A DNA stretch of 64,000 nucleotides from Tenacibaculum haliotis. GTDB taxonomy: Bacteria > Bacteroidota > Bacteroidia > Flavobacteriales > Flavobacteriaceae. The position numbers and the translations under genes were made by a program. The notes under the pieces are model-generated. The model was not told where the DNA came from. It was given only the letters and a program-made list of their open reading frames with translations, and made no database searches. Below are positions 18,452 through 27,490 of this stretch, one piece after another. Numbering within the stretch: position 1 is the first letter of the stretch; every line of letters begins with the position of its first letter. The stretch spans positions 248,001 through 312,000 of the forward strand of contig NZ_JAOBTH010000027.1 in the NCBI RefSeq assembly GCF_025215075.1, written 5' to 3'.

Positions 18452-20017
18452 ATGAAACTAAATATTCAAGATACTTTTAACAACGAATTACCTGCTGATA
18501 AAATTACAGGAAGCGAACGCCGACAAGTTTTAGATGCTTGCTTTTCGTATGTTGAACCTAAAAAAACAGCTAATCCAACATTAATTCACGTTTCAAAAGA
18601 AATGTTAGAAGCTGTTGGTTTATCCGAAGAAAACGCAACATCTGATAATTTTTTAAATGTTTTTACAGGGAATAAAGTACTCGAAAACACACACCCGTTT
18701 GCCATGTGTTATGGCGGACATCAATTTGGAAATTGGGCAGGGCAATTAGGTGATGGTCGTGCCATTAATTTAACCGAAGTTGTACACAATAATCAACGTT
18801 GGGCAATTCAATTAAAAGGCGCAGGTGAAACTCCATATTCTCGAACCGCAGATGGTTTAGCCGTTTTACGTTCTTCAATTAGAGAGTATTTATGTAGCGA
18901 AGCCATGTTTCATTTAGGCGTTCCAACCACGCGTGCATTATCGTTAAGTTTATCTGGTGATGAAGTTTTACGAGATGTTTTATACGACGGAAATCCTGCA
19001 TATGAAAAAGGAGCAATTGTAGCTCGTTTGGCGCCAAACTTTATCCGTTTTGGTAACTTTGAAATTTTATCTGCAAGGCAAAACCATCCTACTTTAAAAA
19101 AATTGGCTGATTATACTATCAAACATTTTTATCCTGAAATTACATCCGAAGGAAAACAAAAATATCTCGATTTTTTAACTGAAGTAAGAAATAAAACTAT
19201 CGATATGATTGTGCATTGGCAACGCGTTGGTTTTGTACACGGAGTGATGAATACTGATAACATGTCGATTCTCGGATTAACAATCGATTTTGGTCCTTAC
19301 GGATGGTTAGAAGGCTATGATTTTGGTTGGACACCAAATACAACAGACAATCAACATAAGCGATATCGCTACGGAAATCAGTCGCAAATCGGACTATGGA
19401 ATTTATTTAAACTCGCAAATGCTTTGTATCCGCTTATTGAAGAAGTAGCTCCTTTACAAGAAATTTTAGATGTATATGCTGATATTTATAGCCAGAAGCA
19501 ATATGAAATGATGAAATCTAAATTAGGTTTATTTTCTGAGGATGCAAACGATAAAGAGTTAATTGGGCGATTAGAAGAAACCTTGCAATTAACAGAAACT
19601 GACATGACGCTTTTCTTTAGAAATTTATCAACTTTTACTACAGAAGATGATTTTGAGAGCGCTTTCAAAAAAATTGAAATTGCTTTTTATACGATTGATG
19701 AAGTTAAAGGTGAAATTAAAAATCATTGGGCCGATTGGTTTAATCGTTATTTAAAAAGACTACAGCAAGAAACCTTTTCTGATCAAGAAAGAAAAGAAAA
19801 AATGGATTTAATAAATCCAAAATATGTACTTAGAAATTACATGGCGCAATTAGCAATTGATGCTGCTGATAAAGGCGATTATAAATTAATTGATGAATTA
19901 TATCAACTATTAAAAAACCCGTATTCAGAACAACCAAAAAATGAAAAATGGTTCGCAAAACGACCAGAATGGGCTCGTCATAAAGTTGGCTGCTCTGCAT
20001 TAAGTTGTAGTTCGTAA
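18452..20017 (+). CDS. selO: Protein adenylyltransferase SelO (YdiU family)
   Basis: SelO is a pseudokinase-fold enzyme that transfers AMP to Ser/Thr/Tyr of target proteins, with links to redox homeostasis. The 521-residue protein shows YGGHQFGNWAGQLGDGRA, LKGAGETPYSR, the HGVMNTDN loop and metal-binding DFGPYG. The C-terminus is GCSALSCSS, where eukaryotic SelO has selenocysteine; here it is cysteine. It is 25 bases downstream of msrA, which supports an oxidative-stress role. Confidence 0.94.
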   Translation: MKLNIQDTFNNELPADKITGSERRQVLDACFSYVEPKKTANPTLIHVSKEMLEAVGLSEENATSDNFLNVFTGNKVLENTHPFAMCYGGHQFGNWAGQLGDGRAINLTEVVHNNQRWAIQLKGAGETPYSRTADGLAVLRSSIREYLCSEAMFHLGVPTTRALSLSLSGDEVLRDVLYDGNPAYEKGAIVARLAPNFIRFGNFEILSARQNHPTLKKLADYTIKHFYPEITSEGKQKYLDFLTEVRNKTIDMIVHWQRVGFVHGVMNTDNMSILGLTIDFGPYGWLEGYDFGWTPNTTDNQHKRYRYGNQSQIGLWNLFKLANALYPLIEEVAPLQEILDVYADIYSQKQYEMMKSKLGLFSEDANDKELIGRLEETLQLTETDMTLFFRNLSTFTTEDDFESAFKKIEIAFYTIDEVKGEIKNHWADWFNRYLKRLQQETFSDQERKEKMDLINPKYVLRNYMAQLAIDAADKGDYKLIDELYQLLKNPYSEQPKNEKWFAKRPEWARHKVGCSALSCSS

Positions 20018-20056
20018 AAAATTGTATTTTTAAAGAATAGAAACTTACAGTGCTAA

Positions 20057-21076
20057 ATGACATACGAATTCAAAGAAATTATACAGCAAGTTATTTTAAA
20101 TCAACAAAAAGGCATACAAAACGTGTTAGCTACCGTTGTTGACTTAGATGGTTCTTCGTATAGAAAACCTGGAGTTAGAATGTTACTATCTGACAACGGA
20201 GAAATGATTGGAGCCGTTAGCGGAGGTTGTGTAGAAAAAGAAGTTCAACGAAGGGCACATTCGATTTTTGGAGATCATAAATCGAAAATTATAACCTACG
20301 ATGGGCGTTATCGATTAGGTTGTGAAGGTATTTTATATATTTTATTAGAACCTATTAAAATTTCAACAGCATTTATTAACGCTTTTGCTAATAATTTATC
20401 GAATAGAAAATCATTTAACATCCAATCTTTTTATAAAAAAGAAGATGAAGTTTTCGGGAATTTTGGTTCTGTAATTCAGTTTAATAAAAATCAGAAATTT
20501 ACTTTTTCTGAACATTTTAATCCAATAAAAAACGAACAATCACTTGTTTTTAAGCAAACTCTAAAACCTTTATTTCGTTTGTTGATTATTGGTGGAGAAC
20601 ACGATGCTGTAAAACTTTGTTCACAAGCAACTCAATTAGGTTGGGAGGTAGATGTAGTTACATCTATTAACGACCCAAAAGAATTAGTAGATTTTCCAAC
20701 AGCAAAATCGGTAGTAGCACAAACTCCTGAAATTATTGATTTAAACGATGTCAATGAGCATACTGCAATTGTACTTATGAATCATAATTTCACGTATGAT
20801 TTGCGTTGGCTCGTAAAATTACAAGGACAAAACCCTGTTTATATCGGTATTTTAGGTGCTGCCAAACGACGTGAAAAATTACTAAATGAATTGTTTGATT
20901 TTGCTCCTGAAATAAATGATGTTTTTTTAGACAAAATACACACACCTGCAGGTTTGCATATTGGTGCAGAAACTCCGGAAGAAATTGCATTGTCTATTTT
21001 AGCAGAAATTTTATCGGTAGTTCGTAAAAAAGAAGTGTTTTCTTTAAAAAAAATTACAGGTAAAATTCATAACTAA
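20057..21076 (+). CDS. XdhC/CoxI family protein
   Basis: The 339-residue protein has the N-terminal XdhC/CoxI domain (ATVVDLDGSSYRKPGVRM and SGGCVEKEV) and a C-terminal Rossmann-like XdhC_C domain (IGILGAAKRREKLL, HTPAGLHIGAETPEEIALSI). The family handles sulfuration or insertion of the molybdenum cofactor into xanthine-dehydrogenase-type enzymes. The molybdoenzyme itself is not in this window. It is followed after 3 bases by a MocA-like nucleotidyltransferase, its usual partner. Confidence 0.9.
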   Translation: MTYEFKEIIQQVILNQQKGIQNVLATVVDLDGSSYRKPGVRMLLSDNGEMIGAVSGGCVEKEVQRRAHSIFGDHKSKIITYDGRYRLGCEGILYILLEPIKISTAFINAFANNLSNRKSFNIQSFYKKEDEVFGNFGSVIQFNKNQKFTFSEHFNPIKNEQSLVFKQTLKPLFRLLIIGGEHDAVKLCSQATQLGWEVDVVTSINDPKELVDFPTAKSVVAQTPEIIDLNDVNEHTAIVLMNHNFTYDLRWLVKLQGQNPVYIGILGAAKRREKLLNELFDFAPEINDVFLDKIHTPAGLHIGAETPEEIALSILAEILSVVRKKEVFSLKKITGKIHN

Positions 21077-21079
21077 TTT

Positions 21080-21658
21080 ATGAAAAAAACTGCTATCTTA
21101 ATACTTGCGGCAGGGAGTTCCAAAAGAATGGGAACTGCAAAACAACTACTTCCTTACAAAAAAACCACTTTATTAGGCTGGGCTATTTCGCAAGCAAAAC
21201 AAACAAAAACAAGTAGTATATTTTGTGTTTTGGGAGCAAATGTAACAAATATTAAAGAAAAAATTAAGCAGCATAAAATTGATATTATTTTTAATACCAA
21301 TTTTAAAAACGGATTAAGTAGTAGTATTGTTGCTGGAATCAATCATTTAATTGCTGAAAATTTTGATGCTGTTTTAATTATGTTAGCCGATCAACCAAAT
21401 GTAAATTCAAGGTACTTAAATGAATTGATAATTACATCCGAAGAAAATCCCAAGAAAATAATAGTTTCTAATTATACAGATAAAATTGGAGTTCCCGCTA
21501 TATTTCCAAAACACTATTTTAATCAATTAGTAAATTTAAAGGGAGATAAAGGTGCTTCGCTTTTTTTGAACAATCATGTATCTGAAACTATAAAAATGCC
21601 TCTTTTTAACTTAATTGATATTGACACCAAGGAAGATTATCAAAACCTTATAAAATAA
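21080..21658 (+). CDS. MocA-like molybdenum cofactor nucleotidyltransferase
   Basis: The 192-residue NTP-transferase has the nucleotide-binding signature LAAGSSKRMGTAKQLLPY near the N-terminus, the metal-binding MLADQPNV and a C-terminal GDKGASLF motif. It probably makes MCD or a related dinucleotide cofactor form for a xanthine-dehydrogenase-family enzyme. CTP versus GTP specificity cannot be told. It is coupled to XdhC upstream and its stop overlaps the ATG of the small gene downstream. Confidence 0.88.
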   Translation: MKKTAILILAAGSSKRMGTAKQLLPYKKTTLLGWAISQAKQTKTSSIFCVLGANVTNIKEKIKQHKIDIIFNTNFKNGLSSSIVAGINHLIAENFDAVLIMLADQPNVNSRYLNELIITSEENPKKIIVSNYTDKIGVPAIFPKHYFNQLVNLKGDKGASLFLNNHVSETIKMPLFNLIDIDTKEDYQNLIK

Positions 21659-21843
21659 TGTATCCATATCACAACAAAATAAAACTGCGAATTAAAAATG
21701 GCGAGTTAATCAAGTTTGAAGATGTTAATAAACACAAACAAATCTCACCTTACTTAGTACTTTATTTTAATACCGAGTCTTATATAATACCTATTAGAGA
21801 ACATCGATTTGAAGAATATAAATTACTTTTACAGTCCAATTAA
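21658..21843 (+). CDS. Small conserved-looking hypothetical protein (61 aa)
   Basis: The ATG shares a base with the stop of the preceding gene, so translation is probably coupled. The 61-residue protein is soluble and basic, starts MYPYHNKIK and ends with a PIREHRFEEY motif, alternating strand and helix. I do not recognise a named family. The tight coupling and normal codon use support a real gene. Confidence 0.7.
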   Translation: MYPYHNKIKLRIKNGELIKFEDVNKHKQISPYLVLYFNTESYIIPIREHRFEEYKLLLQSN

Positions 21844-21850
21844 TCAGCTT

Positions 21851-24800
21851 ATGAATTTTAGATCTTTTCTATATTTTATTACCCTCTTTTTATTAACTGG
21901 TTGCGCAACCTATAAGGCACAATATGCCTCTGATAAAAAAGGTGAAGAAATAAATTCTGATAAAAAAATTGCACACTCTTTTTATTTAGTTGGTGATGCT
22001 GGAAATTCCGATTTAGGCTCAGTATCGCCTGCTTTAGCATATCTAGATAAACATATTAGTAGCGCAACCGAAAACGCTACCCTACTTTTTTTAGGCGATA
22101 ATGTTTACGAAACAGGTATTCCTTACGAAAACTCTAAGCAATATCCTTTAGCAAAGCATAGAATTGAAGCACAAACTGCTATTGCTAAAAAATTTGCTGG
22201 GAGATCTATTTTTATTCCTGGTAATCACGATTGGTATCATGGTTTAGACGGATTAAAAAGAGAGGAGAAATTGGTTGAAAAAGCATTAGGCAAGAACTCT
22301 TTTTTACCAGAAAGTGGCTGTCCTCTAAAAAAAGTAACCATCTCTAAAGATGTTGTTTTAATTATTGTCGATACACATTGGTATGTTACAAACTGGGACA
22401 ATCACCCTAAAATAAACGACAATTGTGAGATAAAAACAAGAGTAAAATTTCTTGAAGAATTTAAAGGATTAATTAAAAAAGCAAGAGGCAAAACAACCAT
22501 TATTGCAATGCATCACCCAATGTTTACAAATGGTTCTCACGGTGGTTATTATTCTTTTAAAAGTCATATGAGTCCGCTTCCAGTTTTAGGGACTTTAAAA
22601 AATGTTTTAAGGAAAACAACAGGAATTACCAATACCGATTTACAAAACAAAAAATACAACGAGTTAAAAAAACACATTGTAACATTAGCACAAGAAAACA
22701 ATAAAACTATTTTTGTTTCGGGGCATGAGCATAGTTTACAATACATCGTTGAAGATAATATTCCGCAAATTATTAGCGGTTCTGGCTCTAAAACTACCGC
22801 TACCAAATTAACCGGAGGAGCTAAATTTACTTATGGAAATCAGGGTTTTGCTAAATTAGATATTTACGAAGATGGCTCTTCTAATGTTCGTTTTTATTCT
22901 GTGAACGACAAAAAAGTTGTTTACCAAACCAATGTTTTAAGGCCTGATAAAAAGAAAAATTTTACAACATATCCCGAAACCAAGATTTCAGAAAAATCTG
23001 CCGCAGTATACGCCAATAAAGAAGTAACAAGAAGTGGTTTTTATCGATATTTTTGGGGAGAACGCTACCGTAAACATTTCGGAACAAAAGTAACCGCACC
23101 AACAGTAAATTTAGACACTCTGTTTGGCGGATTAAGGCCTGTAAGAAAAGGTGGAGGAAATCAATCTAAATCTTTACGCTTACGCGATAAAAAAGGACGT
23201 GAATATGTAATGCGCGCTTTGCGTAAAAATGCAGTTCAGTATTTACAAGCCGTTGCTTTTAAAGATCAGTATTTAGAAGGTCAGCTTGATAAAACATATA
23301 CCGAAGGTTTATTATTAGATGCCTTTACAGGTTCACATCCATACGCGCCATTTACAATTGCAACGCTGTCGGATGCAGTAGGTATTTATCATACAAATCC
23401 TGTTTTATATTATATTCCGAAACAAAATTCTTTAGGCTCTTTTAATACTGAATTTGGTAATGAATTGTATATGATTGAAGAGCGTGCTGCTTCTGGGCAT
23501 GGAGATAAAGCTAGTTTTGGTTTTTCTGATGAAGTAATTAGTACCGATGATTTATTAAAAAACTTATCTAAAAACGAAAAACATAAGTTAGATGAAGCCG
23601 CTTATATTAAAGCGCGGTTATTTGATATGTTAATTGGTGATTGGGATAGACATGAGGATCAATGGCGTTGGGCAAAATTTAAAGAAAACGGAAACACTAT
23701 TTACCGACCTATTCCTAGAGACAGAGATCAGGCTTTTTCAATAATGGGCGATGGTGCTTTATTAAATTTAGTTACCGAGATGATTCCCGCATTGCGTTTA
23801 ATGCAAGCATATCAAGAAGATTTAAAAAGTCCGAAATGGTTTAATTTAGAGCCTTACCCTTTAGATATGTCATTAATAAATCAATCTGATAAAAGCGTTT
23901 GGAATACTCAAGTAAAACATATTACAACTAATATTACTGATGAAATTATAGATACTGCTTTTAAATATTTTCCGAAAGAAGTACAAGGTGAAACCATACA
24001 AATTATCAAGAAAAAATTACAAGGAAGAAGAAAGAATTTACAGAAAATAGCTGATAACTATTTTAATCACATTAATAAATTTCAAGTAATTAAAGGAACC
24101 GATAAAGACGATTGGTTTGAAATTGATAGACTACCAAACGGACAAACAAAAATTACTGCTTACAGAATTAAAAAAGGAGAAAAAGAAGCTATTTTTCATC
24201 AAAGAACTTATAAACATGCTCAAACAAAAGAAATTTGGATATATGGTTTAGATGATAATGATATGTTTGTAGTAAAAGGAACAGGAAAAAACTTGATAAA
24301 ACTGAGAATTATAGGAGGTCAAAATAAAGACACTTACAACACCATTAATGGCAAAAAAGTAAAAATATATGATCATAAAACAAAGAAAAATACCTTCATT
24401 ACCAATAATGGAGACATCAAATTAACGGATGATTATGAAACCAATGTATACAACTATAAGAAGTTAAAAAACAATGCAAATACTTTAACTCCCCTTATTG
24501 GTTTTAATCCCGATGATGGTTTTAAAATAGGACTTTCTAATACCTATACAACTAACGGATTTGAAAGGAATCCGTTTACCTCACTACACAACATTTCTGG
24601 AGCGTACTATTTTGCAACTAACGGATTTGAATTAAAATATGCTAGTGAATTTGCAAACATTATTGGTCATTGGAATCTTGGTTTTAATGCAATGTACACA
24701 AGCCCAAATTACGCTATAAATTTCTTCGGATATGGAAATAATACCGTTAATTTAGATGCCGATGAAACTAAAGAAAAAGACTATAATCGAGTTAAAATAA

Positions 24801-25507
24801 GAAAATTAATTGCAGGATCATTTATGCAATGGAAAGGTGATTTAGGTGCCGAAATAAAATTAGGTATCAACTATCAATCTTTTAAAATTGATAAAACCCT
24901 TAATCGATTTATCACAACACAGGCTGTTGACTTTAACAATCAGGACTTTTTAAATGCTGAAGCAAGTTACTCTTTTGAAAACACTGATAACCCTGCTTTT
25001 ACAACAATGGGAATGAAAACTGAATTATATGTTGGCTATACCGCCAACTTAAGTAAAAACAACAAATTTGCTTATGTAATACCGTCCATTTCTTTTAATT
25101 ATAAGTTAGCCGCTAGTGGTCAATTAGTATTTGCAACAAAGGTTAAAGGTCATTTTACTTATGGCAATGATTTTGAATTTTATCAAGGGGCAAATTTAGG
25201 TGCAAACAACGGTTTACGTGGTTACAGAAACGAACGGTTTACAGGTAAAGATGCATTTTATCATAGTTCAGATATTCGATTAAATTTAACAAGATTAAAA
25301 ACAGGTTTATTACCATTACATATTGGTATATATGGAGGTTTTGATTACGGAAAAGTATGGCTAGATACTAACGATTCTAAAAAATGGAATACTTCTGTTG
25401 GTGGTGGTATTTTCTTTAACGCTGCTAATATGGCGACAGCAAATATTTCTGCCTTTAATAGTAATGATGGTTTACGAATAGCTTTTGCTATGGGATTTAA
25501 TTTTTAA
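21851..25507 (+). CDS. Lipoprotein metallophosphoesterase fused to an outer-membrane beta barrel
   Basis: The start is ATG 21851, which places a lipoprotein signal at the N-terminus (LLTGC, Cys18); the open frame extends further up but would bury the signal. Residues ~40-350 form a calcineurin-like phosphoesterase with GDAGN, LGDNVYETG, GNHDWYHG, MHHPMF and GHEHSLQ metal-site motifs. A middle region (~400-800) has a DWDRHEDQWRWAKF motif. The C-terminal ~350 residues are strand-rich with a GLRGYRNERFTGK motif as in BamA/TamA-like barrels, ending in Phe. At 1218 residues it is a cell-surface or periplasmic enzyme attached to its own barrel. Confidence 0.85.
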   Translation: MNFRSFLYFITLFLLTGCATYKAQYASDKKGEEINSDKKIAHSFYLVGDAGNSDLGSVSPALAYLDKHISSATENATLLFLGDNVYETGIPYENSKQYPLAKHRIEAQTAIAKKFAGRSIFIPGNHDWYHGLDGLKREEKLVEKALGKNSFLPESGCPLKKVTISKDVVLIIVDTHWYVTNWDNHPKINDNCEIKTRVKFLEEFKGLIKKARGKTTIIAMHHPMFTNGSHGGYYSFKSHMSPLPVLGTLKNVLRKTTGITNTDLQNKKYNELKKHIVTLAQENNKTIFVSGHEHSLQYIVEDNIPQIISGSGSKTTATKLTGGAKFTYGNQGFAKLDIYEDGSSNVRFYSVNDKKVVYQTNVLRPDKKKNFTTYPETKISEKSAAVYANKEVTRSGFYRYFWGERYRKHFGTKVTAPTVNLDTLFGGLRPVRKGGGNQSKSLRLRDKKGREYVMRALRKNAVQYLQAVAFKDQYLEGQLDKTYTEGLLLDAFTGSHPYAPFTIATLSDAVGIYHTNPVLYYIPKQNSLGSFNTEFGNELYMIEERAASGHGDKASFGFSDEVISTDDLLKNLSKNEKHKLDEAAYIKARLFDMLIGDWDRHEDQWRWAKFKENGNTIYRPIPRDRDQAFSIMGDGALLNLVTEMIPALRLMQAYQEDLKSPKWFNLEPYPLDMSLINQSDKSVWNTQVKHITTNITDEIIDTAFKYFPKEVQGETIQIIKKKLQGRRKNLQKIADNYFNHINKFQVIKGTDKDDWFEIDRLPNGQTKITAYRIKKGEKEAIFHQRTYKHAQTKEIWIYGLDDNDMFVVKGTGKNLIKLRIIGGQNKDTYNTINGKKVKIYDHKTKKNTFITNNGDIKLTDDYETNVYNYKKLKNNANTLTPLIGFNPDDGFKIGLSNTYTTNGFERNPFTSLHNISGAYYFATNGFELKYASEFANIIGHWNLGFNAMYTSPNYAINFFGYGNNTVNLDADETKEKDYNRVKIRKLIAGSFMQWKGDLGAEIKLGINYQSFKIDKTLNRFITTQAVDFNNQDFLNAEASYSFENTDNPAFTTMGMKTELYVGYTANLSKNNKFAYVIPSISFNYKLAASGQLVFATKVKGHFTYGNDFEFYQGANLGANNGLRGYRNERFTGKDAFYHSSDIRLNLTRLKTGLLPLHIGIYGGFDYGKVWLDTNDSKKWNTSVGGGIFFNAANMATANISAFNSNDGLRIAFAMGFNF

Positions 25508-25511
25508 TTTT

Positions 25512-25898
25512 ATGATAACACAACAAGTAGTATTAATATCTGGAGCTCTATTTGGAATGCTCGCTGTAATTTTTGGAGCCTATGGAGCACACGCTTTAAA
25601 GAAAATTTTATCTGAAGACCAGCTAAAATCGTTTGAAACAGGTGTAAAATACCAAGTGTATCACGCAATTGTTTTATTATTTGTAGGAAGCTATTTTAAA
25701 GGTTCAAATCAATTAATGAACTACTCTTTTATTTTTGGTATCATTCTTTTTTCTTTTAGTATTTACGGATTGGTCTTATCTGACGCAAAAGGCAAAAAAA
25801 TGAAATTCCTTGGTCCAATAACGCCATTAGGAGGTTTATTATTGGTTACTGGATGGGCTACATTAATATACCAAATAAGTCAAACTGTAAACTTTTAA
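25512..25898 (+). CDS. DUF423 family membrane protein
   Basis: ATG 25512 is chosen, 4 bases after the upstream stop; an in-frame extension into the previous gene is unlikely. The 128-residue protein has four hydrophobic segments and the DUF423 signature FGAYGAHAL with FETGVKYQVYHA and a C-terminal FLGPITPLGGLLLVTGW motif. The family is inner-membrane and of unknown function. Confidence 0.9.
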   Translation: MITQQVVLISGALFGMLAVIFGAYGAHALKKILSEDQLKSFETGVKYQVYHAIVLLFVGSYFKGSNQLMNYSFIFGIILFSFSIYGLVLSDAKGKKMKFLGPITPLGGLLLVTGWATLIYQISQTVNF

Positions 25899-25947
25899 CA
25901 GCTTACAGTTTGACAGCAAAATAAGCCTCATGAGGATAAGGATATTT

Positions 25948-27444
25948 TTAATCTACATTTTGAGCATCACTAATCACTCTATCTATAAACTCTGTTTTTA
26001 TATATAGTTGTTTTGCTAAATTATGTAGCACATTTACTTCTTCTTCATCTATTTGACCATCTGCATACGAGATTATAGATAAATCTCTAAGCATATTTAA
26101 TTTTTGCATTACAGATAGTACAACATCTAATTCTTTTGCTAAATCAATTATCTCTGTAATAATATCATCTTCTGTTAATCCTTTAACTGTTAACATACAT
26201 TCTGCAAAAATTGCAGGAGAAACAATACTACTTAAGGCTTGTATTTCAGAATCGTCTACGGTTCCATCAGCTTTAGATATCATATATCCACCTAAAAACA
26301 TAAAACGTTGTATTTTATCAGAATGCTCAGTTTCGTTTTCTAAATCTTCTGGTTCCATTAGAGATAAAATTCGTTTAATTTCTAACTCCATAGCTTCTTC
26401 TGTAATCCCTCCTTTTATAGATGGATTAAATAAACCATAGGTTTCACTTTTATTAAACAATTCTAGCGCTTTAATTCTAAGTGGACTAAACGGATGACTA
26501 CTATACCAATCTGATGGGTCGTGTGTATCGTCTTTTAAAACTGCTTCTAAATCTGAAAACTGCTCTATGTACGCGTTTAGTTTAAAATCTAATGAATCTG
26601 TAGTTACTCCTGATGATAATTTAAAAAATGTACGCCCTGCTGCTTCAAAGCTTTGACAACATAATAATCCTGCCCTATCTGCACTAATTTCGGCATTTCT
26701 ATTCCATGCATATAATTTCATTGCATAGATTGGCGCTAATTCGTTTTCTCCTTCATCTAAAATGTGCTTAACTGGATAGTTAAAATGCTCAAAAAGCACA
26801 TGCCCAATTTCATGACCTACCACAAAGGCCAATTCATCCTTTTTAAAACGTTCTAAAAGACCAGAAGATAAAATAATGTATAATTTGTCTTCATCTGGCG
26901 GATAACAAGCTGCATTAAAAGTATCACTTTGGTACACAAAAAATTCTATATCAGATTTTAACTTTAAAACCTCTTTACAATGCAAACCTATTTCATGTAA
27001 AACAGGTGCCAAGGTTTTTGTTAATCGTAAACTTGATTTTAATAAATGACGACGTGATTTAAAAACAGGGTTGTTATCTTTTATTTTGGTTAATATTTTT
27101 TGAATTAACTCATCTTCTTGAAAAGTTAAAACATAATCTCTATCACCATCATAAACCAAGGCATTTAAATCAATATCTGCTCTAGAGTTATCATAAACCT
27201 CAACGATATTTTCAGTAATATTTTTTAAGTTTAAGGCATTTATTATTTCAATACCCTTTGTATATTGCTCTATTAATTGTTTTGCTGTATCCTGAAAAGC
27301 AGTACTTACGGCTTGTAATTTTTCTGTGTCACCATTTGCTTGTGCTTCAGCTAAATCTTCTAGCATCTTATTCTGAGCAATAGTAAGTGCTTCTTGATGC
27401 TCTTTTTCTAATTCAGTTAAACTTTTAGATTTATATTCGTTCAT
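25948..27444 (-). CDS. Cytoplasmic M48-type metallopeptidase with TerB-like C-terminal domain
   Basis: The 498-residue protein has no signal peptide or clear membrane span, unlike HtpX. Residues ~150-345 form an M48 peptidase domain: HEIGH (His211, Glu212, His215) and the third ligand in AEISADRAG. The C-terminal ~130 residues contain two TerB-like calcium-site-like loops (SKADGTVDDSEIQ and SYADGQIDEEEVN). The N-terminus is helical and charged. It sits 46 bases downstream of the LRR protein and is likely co-transcribed. A soluble M48 plus TerB combination suggests a stress-linked protease; substrates are unknown. Confidence 0.82.
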   Translation of the reverse strand: MNEYKSKSLTELEKEHQEALTIAQNKMLEDLAEAQANGDTEKLQAVSTAFQDTAKQLIEQYTKGIEIINALNLKNITENIVEVYDNSRADIDLNALVYDGDRDYVLTFQEDELIQKILTKIKDNNPVFKSRRHLLKSSLRLTKTLAPVLHEIGLHCKEVLKLKSDIEFFVYQSDTFNAACYPPDEDKLYIILSSGLLERFKKDELAFVVGHEIGHVLFEHFNYPVKHILDEGENELAPIYAMKLYAWNRNAEISADRAGLLCCQSFEAAGRTFFKLSSGVTTDSLDFKLNAYIEQFSDLEAVLKDDTHDPSDWYSSHPFSPLRIKALELFNKSETYGLFNPSIKGGITEEAMELEIKRILSLMEPEDLENETEHSDKIQRFMFLGGYMISKADGTVDDSEIQALSSIVSPAIFAECMLTVKGLTEDDIITEIIDLAKELDVVLSVMQKLNMLRDLSIISYADGQIDEEEVNVLHNLAKQLYIKTEFIDRVISDAQNVD

Positions 27445-27490
27445 TTTTTTTATTTAAAATATTAGACTTACCTATTTACACGTAACCTTA

